Source: Galdieria partita
Lineage: Eukaryota > Rhodophyta > Bangiophyceae > Galdieriales > Galdieriaceae
DNA length: 64,000 nucleotides
Assembly (NCBI GenBank): GCA_025991245.1
Contig: BQMJ01000001.1
Coordinates: 186,001 to 250,000 of the forward strand
Reading direction: 5' to 3'
The notes under the pieces are model-generated. The model had not been told where the DNA came from and ran no database searches. It saw only the letters and a list, made by a program, of their open reading frames with translations. The position numbers and the translations under genes are program-made. Within the stretch, counting starts at the first letter, position 1, and each line of letters starts with the position of its first letter. Shown here piece after piece: positions 63,682 to 64,000 of the stretch.

Positions 63682-64000
63682 TGCAAGGATTCATACTGTC
63701 GTCATTAACTATGATTATGTGCAAGACTTTCGGAAACCTGCTTGTATACATCCAAGTGACTTTGACGTAAACTACTGAGAAAAGTAAGTTGATATGGATT
63801 ATTTTTGAGTAACTCTACCAGTAAACCAAAGTCAGAGTTTCTGTGGTTGTTTTTCGCCAGTGCGGAAGGTTAGATACGGGGGTCTAAGTTGCGGTGGTTC
63901 GATGTTTCTTACAAGAACGTCCGGCTTATATTTTTGCTGAGATTCTGGTGTTTATCCTTGAATATTTAGGATTCAAGCTTATCTTAACTCTAAAAGTGTT
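63682..64000. other. Right-edge region upstream of COG8, no gene called
   Basis: The last 319 bases hold the COG8 promoter and leader. Short frames on the plus strand (up to 62 codons ending at 63778) begin inside the COG8 coding exon and lack family signal. A gene starting beyond the window on the plus strand is possible, but no good start is seen. Confidence 0.35.

Overview
The window is nuclear DNA from a compact eukaryotic genome. Protein genes lie on both strands a few tens to a few hundred bases apart. I infer 57 GT-AG introns, all 39-70 bases long, often with a CTAA(C)-like branch site close to the acceptor. A peroxisomal glycolate oxidase (C-terminal SRL), a RUS-family protein, a plant-type 2Fe-2S protein and a candidate plastid membrane protein point to a photosynthetic lineage. 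Tiny frequent introns, moderate AT-richness and bacterial-type genes (HslV, a TIGR04283-like glycosyltransferase, a ChuX/HutX-like protein) fit a cyanidiophyte red alga. Galdieria is the best guess, because Cyanidioschyzon is nearly intronless and more GC-rich. The organism call is inference.

Layout. 1-15 kb: a GATA zinc-finger factor running off the left edge, V-ATPase proteolipid c, a lipid-anchor candidate, a HEI10/Zip3-like meiotic RING protein, a RING protein with a Rho-like tail, glycolate oxidase, translin, an Iwr1-family protein and the nine-exon ribosome factor BMS1. 15-28 kb: a CM1-motif coiled-coil protein (gamma-tubulin docking family), an unknown membrane protein, a LITAF-domain protein, TRAP-gamma, an acidic coiled-coil protein, a PlsC acyltransferase and ERB1/BOP1. 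28-39 kb: a 2Fe-2S ferredoxin-like protein, HslV, an alpha-adaptin trunk with no ear, a mitochondrial carrier, WDR5, a GT2 glycosyltransferase, a ChuX/HutX-like protein, the U5 snRNP factor AAR2 and the mannosyltransferase ALG9. 39-52 kb: an unresolved gene, a two-RRM protein, a sucrose-transporter-like MFS protein, a Golgi glycosyltransferase candidate, an ABCG half-transporter, SDHAF4, a RUS/DUF647 protein and a small RING protein. 52-64 kb: a 1334-residue FUSC-like membrane protein, tRNase Z, a TKL-like kinase, TRAPPC6/Trs33, a GT14 enzyme and COG8.

Most genes are housekeeping. Themes are the secretory and endocytic pathway (V-ATPase, TRAP-gamma, alpha-adaptin, COG8, TRAPPC6, ALG9, GT14), ribosome assembly (BMS1, ERB1), RNA work (AAR2, tRNase Z, translin, RRM protein) and organelle proteins. 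I see no operon-like logic, transposon, virus-like element, CRISPR array, tRNA or rRNA gene. Many genes are divergent, and three divergent pairs have start codons only 22-24 bases apart. Exon joins were worked out by hand from splice motifs and family homology, with reading frame checked across each junction; no transcript data were available.
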